From NCBI GenBank assembly GCA_011176555.1, contig DUEF01000049.1:1-7278 (forward strand): DNA of 7,278 bases, given 5' to 3'. The notes beneath the pieces are model-generated. The model did not search any database, had not been told where the DNA came from, and saw nothing but the letters and a program-made list of their open reading frames with translations. Both the position numbers and the translations under genes were made by a program. This document shows positions 5,313 through 7,278 of the stretch, piece by piece. Every line of letters starts with the position of its first letter. Within the stretch, counting starts at the first letter, position 1. Source of the stretch: Caldilineae bacterium (GTDB lineage: Bacteria > Chloroflexota > Anaerolineae > J102).

Positions 5313-5342
5313 TTGGTCAGCGCTCTGCTAACATGCTAAAAT
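5313..5342 (+). promoter_or_regulatory. Extended -10 promoter for the penicillin-binding protein gene
   Basis: TGC-TAAAAT (5334-5342) is an extended -10. TTGGTC (5313-5318) is a weak -35 at 18-bp spacing. The predicted start near 5349 gives a leader of about 105 nt. The position right after the terminator at 5235-5275 supports independent transcription. The leader contains a short ORF (5434-5457, MSWKHQP) whose TGA overlaps the ATG of the next gene. Confidence 0.5.
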
Positions 5343-5453
5343 ATGTGTTTGCTATCGAATCAACAGGAACACCGCTTTCCTTCCAGACGTCATACAACAA
5401 TGTCAGGTTTGAACCCAGAAGCCTGAACAATCGATGTCCTGGAAGCACCAACC

Positions 5454-7278
5454 ATGAACCGATCCACTACCATTTTCCTCGATCGTCGCCGTCGTCGCCG
5501 CGCCCGAAAAGCGCGCACGCCAACCTGGCAAAAAATCGCCGGGATCGTCGCCCTCACACTCGTGCTGCTCGTCGGCCTGATCGTGGGGGGCGCGGCCAGC
5601 GTGGCCGCAGTCGCTGGCGGCGTCTACTACTATTTCGCCCGCGACCTCCCCGACTCGAGCATCATCGTCACCGAGCAGGAGAGCTTCGAGACCGTCAAAA
5701 TTTACGACCGCACGGGCGAGCATTTGCTCTACGAATCGATCGATCCCCGCCCTTTTCGCGGCGACCGCACCTACATCACCCTCGACCAGATCAGCCCCCA
5801 CCTGATCAACGCCACCGTCGCCCTGGAGGATCGCTCTTTTTGGGAAAACCCCGGGGTCAACTTGCGTGGCCTGGCCCGCGCCTTCATCCAGAACCTGCAA
5901 GGGGGACAGATCCAGGGCGGGTCCAGCATCACCGTGCAGGTGGCCAAACAGAACTTCTTCACTCGGGAAGAACAGTTCACACGTTCTTACACGCGCAAGG
6001 CCAAAGAAGCCATCCTCGCCTTCGACCTCACCCGCAAATACGAGAAAACCGATATCCTGGAATGGTATCTGAACAATAATTTCTACGGCAACTTCAGCTA
6101 CGGCATCGAATCGGCCGCGCAAATCTACTTCGACAAGTCGGCGGCCGACCTCACGCTGGCCGAAGCGGCGATGCTGGCCGCGCTGCCCCAGTTTCCCGGC
6201 CTCAACCCCATCCAGGCCCCGGAAGACGCGAAGCGTCGCCAGGGCAAAGTGCTCAACGCCATGGTGGACGCCGGCTATATCTCCCAGGAGCAGGCCGACG
6301 CCGCCTTCGCCGAAGAATTACAGGTGCGCGAATCCGCCCTGGAGCGTTTCGATATCGAAACCGCGCCGCACTTCGCCCTCTATGCCCTGGAGCAGGTGAA
6401 AAACGAGTTCAACACGCCCGAAGATCCTTTCTTCATCTGGCGAAATGGCCTCACCGTGATCACCACGCTGGACGTGGACATGCAGCACGAAGTGACCTGT
6501 ATCGCCCGTCAACGCATCGCTCATCTCAATCACGAAGACCCCGACATACCCGGCTGCACAGATCTGGAGCCGGTCGATTTCCTGGCGAAACGAAAAAACA
6601 TCGATCACAACGTCTCCAACGCCTCAGCCGTGGTCATCCGCCCCGAAACCGGTGAGATACTGGCCATGCTCGGCTCGCTGGACTACAATGATCCCGAGAT
6701 CGATGGTGAGGTGAACATCGCCCTCTCCGAGCGTCAGCCTGGCTCATCCTTCAAACCGATTACCTATCTCACGGGTTTCAGCCAGGGCCTGACCGCAGCC
6801 GACGTGGTGATGGACGTGCGCCAGGTCTTCCCCGACGCGGTCGAACCCTACACGCCTGAAAACTACGACCGCCGCTATCATGGCCCTGTCAGCCTGCGCA
6901 CGGCCCTGCAACGCTCATACAACATCCCCGCTGTGTGGGTGATGAACCAGGCCGGAGTCAAAAACGTCGTCAACATGGCGCATCGCCTGGGCATCACCAG
7001 CCTGAACAAGGATTACTACGGACTCAGCCTGACCCTGGGCGGCGGTGAAGTCAAACTCCTCGACATGGTCTATGCCTTCTCCACCCTGGCCAATGGCGGC
7101 GTGATGAAGGGCGAAGCTGTGCCGCCGGAAGAACTGCGCCCCGGCTATCGTACACTCGATCCGGTCGTCATTCTCGAAGTGCGCGACCGCGACGGCAACA
7201 TCCTCAAACAATTCGAAAAGCCGGAGGAGCAACGGGTGATCAGCCCCCAACTGGCCTACCTGATCGACAACGTGCTCA
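5454..7278 (+). CDS. Class A penicillin-binding protein (PBP1A-like), 3' end outside window
   Basis: 608 codons are present before the right edge; no stop is reached. The protein polymerises glycan strands from lipid II and cross-links them, anchored in the cytoplasmic membrane. A cytoplasmic Arg-rich head (RRRRRR, 11-16) precedes one membrane helix (about 28-56). The GT51 transglycosylase domain follows: ALEDRSFWENPGVN (123-136) with catalytic Glu125; GGSSITVQVAKQ (155-166), with Val161 where Gln is usual; RKAKEAILA (181-189); KTDILEWYLNNNFYG (198-212); and YGIESAAQIYF (216-226). The transpeptidase domain starts near 385: RQPGSSFKP holds the SxxK serine (Ser431, Lys434), and SYN (488-490) is the SxN motif. 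SLTLGGGEVKLLDM (525-538) precedes the KTG motif, which must lie beyond the edge. ATG 5454 has GGAAG (5441-5445) eight bases upstream and the N-terminus expected for the family. Loss of the C-terminus is a window effect, not a mutation. Confidence 0.93.
   Translation, partial: MNRSTTIFLDRRRRRRARKARTPTWQKIAGIVALTLVLLVGLIVGGAASVAAVAGGVYYYFARDLPDSSIIVTEQESFETVKIYDRTGEHLLYESIDPRPFRGDRTYITLDQISPHLINATVALEDRSFWENPGVNLRGLARAFIQNLQGGQIQGGSSITVQVAKQNFFTREEQFTRSYTRKAKEAILAFDLTRKYEKTDILEWYLNNNFYGNFSYGIESAAQIYFDKSAADLTLAEAAMLAALPQFPGLNPIQAPEDAKRRQGKVLNAMVDAGYISQEQADAAFAEELQVRESALERFDIETAPHFALYALEQVKNEFNTPEDPFFIWRNGLTVITTLDVDMQHEVTCIARQRIAHLNHEDPDIPGCTDLEPVDFLAKRKNIDHNVSNASAVVIRPETGEILAMLGSLDYNDPEIDGEVNIALSERQPGSSFKPITYLTGFSQGLTAADVVMDVRQVFPDAVEPYTPENYDRRYHGPVSLRTALQRSYNIPAVWVMNQAGVKNVVNMAHRLGITSLNKDYYGLSLTLGGGEVKLLDMVYAFSTLANGGVMKGEAVPPEELRPGYRTLDPVVILEVRDRDGNILKQFEKPEEQRVISPQLAYLIDNVL

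Noticed and set aside
5000..6079. Long plus-strand open frame of 359 codons
   Set aside because: It is a +1-frame shadow: its first part overlaps the Pro/Thr repeat and terminator, its second part the transglycosylase domain. It is Arg/Pro-rich with no domain, and it would read through a strong intrinsic terminator.

Overview
The window most likely comes from a free-living bacterium of the phylum Chloroflexota (Anaerolineae/Caldilineae-like). The main reason is the secreted protein at 4099-5208. It has an N-terminal signal segment, a beta-rich domain of the 'conserved repeat' (DUF11-like) kind, an SdrD-B/Cna-B-like domain, a long Pro/Thr linker, and a very short hydrophobic C-terminal tail. 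I know this architecture, with that kind of tail, mainly from Chloroflexota. GC-rich codon use and several promoters with a GCTAnAAT -10 region fit, but no rRNA or other phylogenetic marker is present, so the assignment is inference.

Layout, left to right. (1) 1-830, minus: the N-terminal 276 residues of a multi-pass membrane protein resembling GT-C/GT39 glycosyltransferases; it runs off the left edge and appears to be transcribed leaderless. (2) 831-1009: divergent promoters. (3) 1010-1246, plus: a small helical protein of unknown function, convergent with (4) 1303-2751, minus: a B12-binding-domain radical SAM enzyme. (5) 2752-3226: about 475 bases without a protein gene. It holds the radical SAM gene's near-consensus promoter, a 144-nt leader that can fold into a nested structure, and a 102-bp inverted-repeat element (REPIN/MITE-like). 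(6) 3227-3844, minus: xanthine phosphoribosyltransferase (xpt). (7) 3845-4098: divergent promoters. (8) 4099-5208, plus: the secreted Pro/Thr-linker protein, closed by a strong intrinsic terminator at 5235-5275. (9) 5454-7278, plus: a class A penicillin-binding protein (PBP1A-like), cut by the right edge before its KTG motif.

There is no convincing operon: nearly every gene has its own promoter, and orientations alternate. The genes look like housekeeping and envelope functions (sugar transfer, peptidoglycan synthesis, surface/secreted protein, purine salvage) plus one radical SAM enzyme of unknown substrate. I see no CRISPR array, phage, integrase, toxin-antitoxin or defence module. The items most worth a second look are the structured leader of the radical SAM gene, the inverted-repeat element, the C-terminal tail of the secreted protein, and the shared extended -10 promoter pattern.
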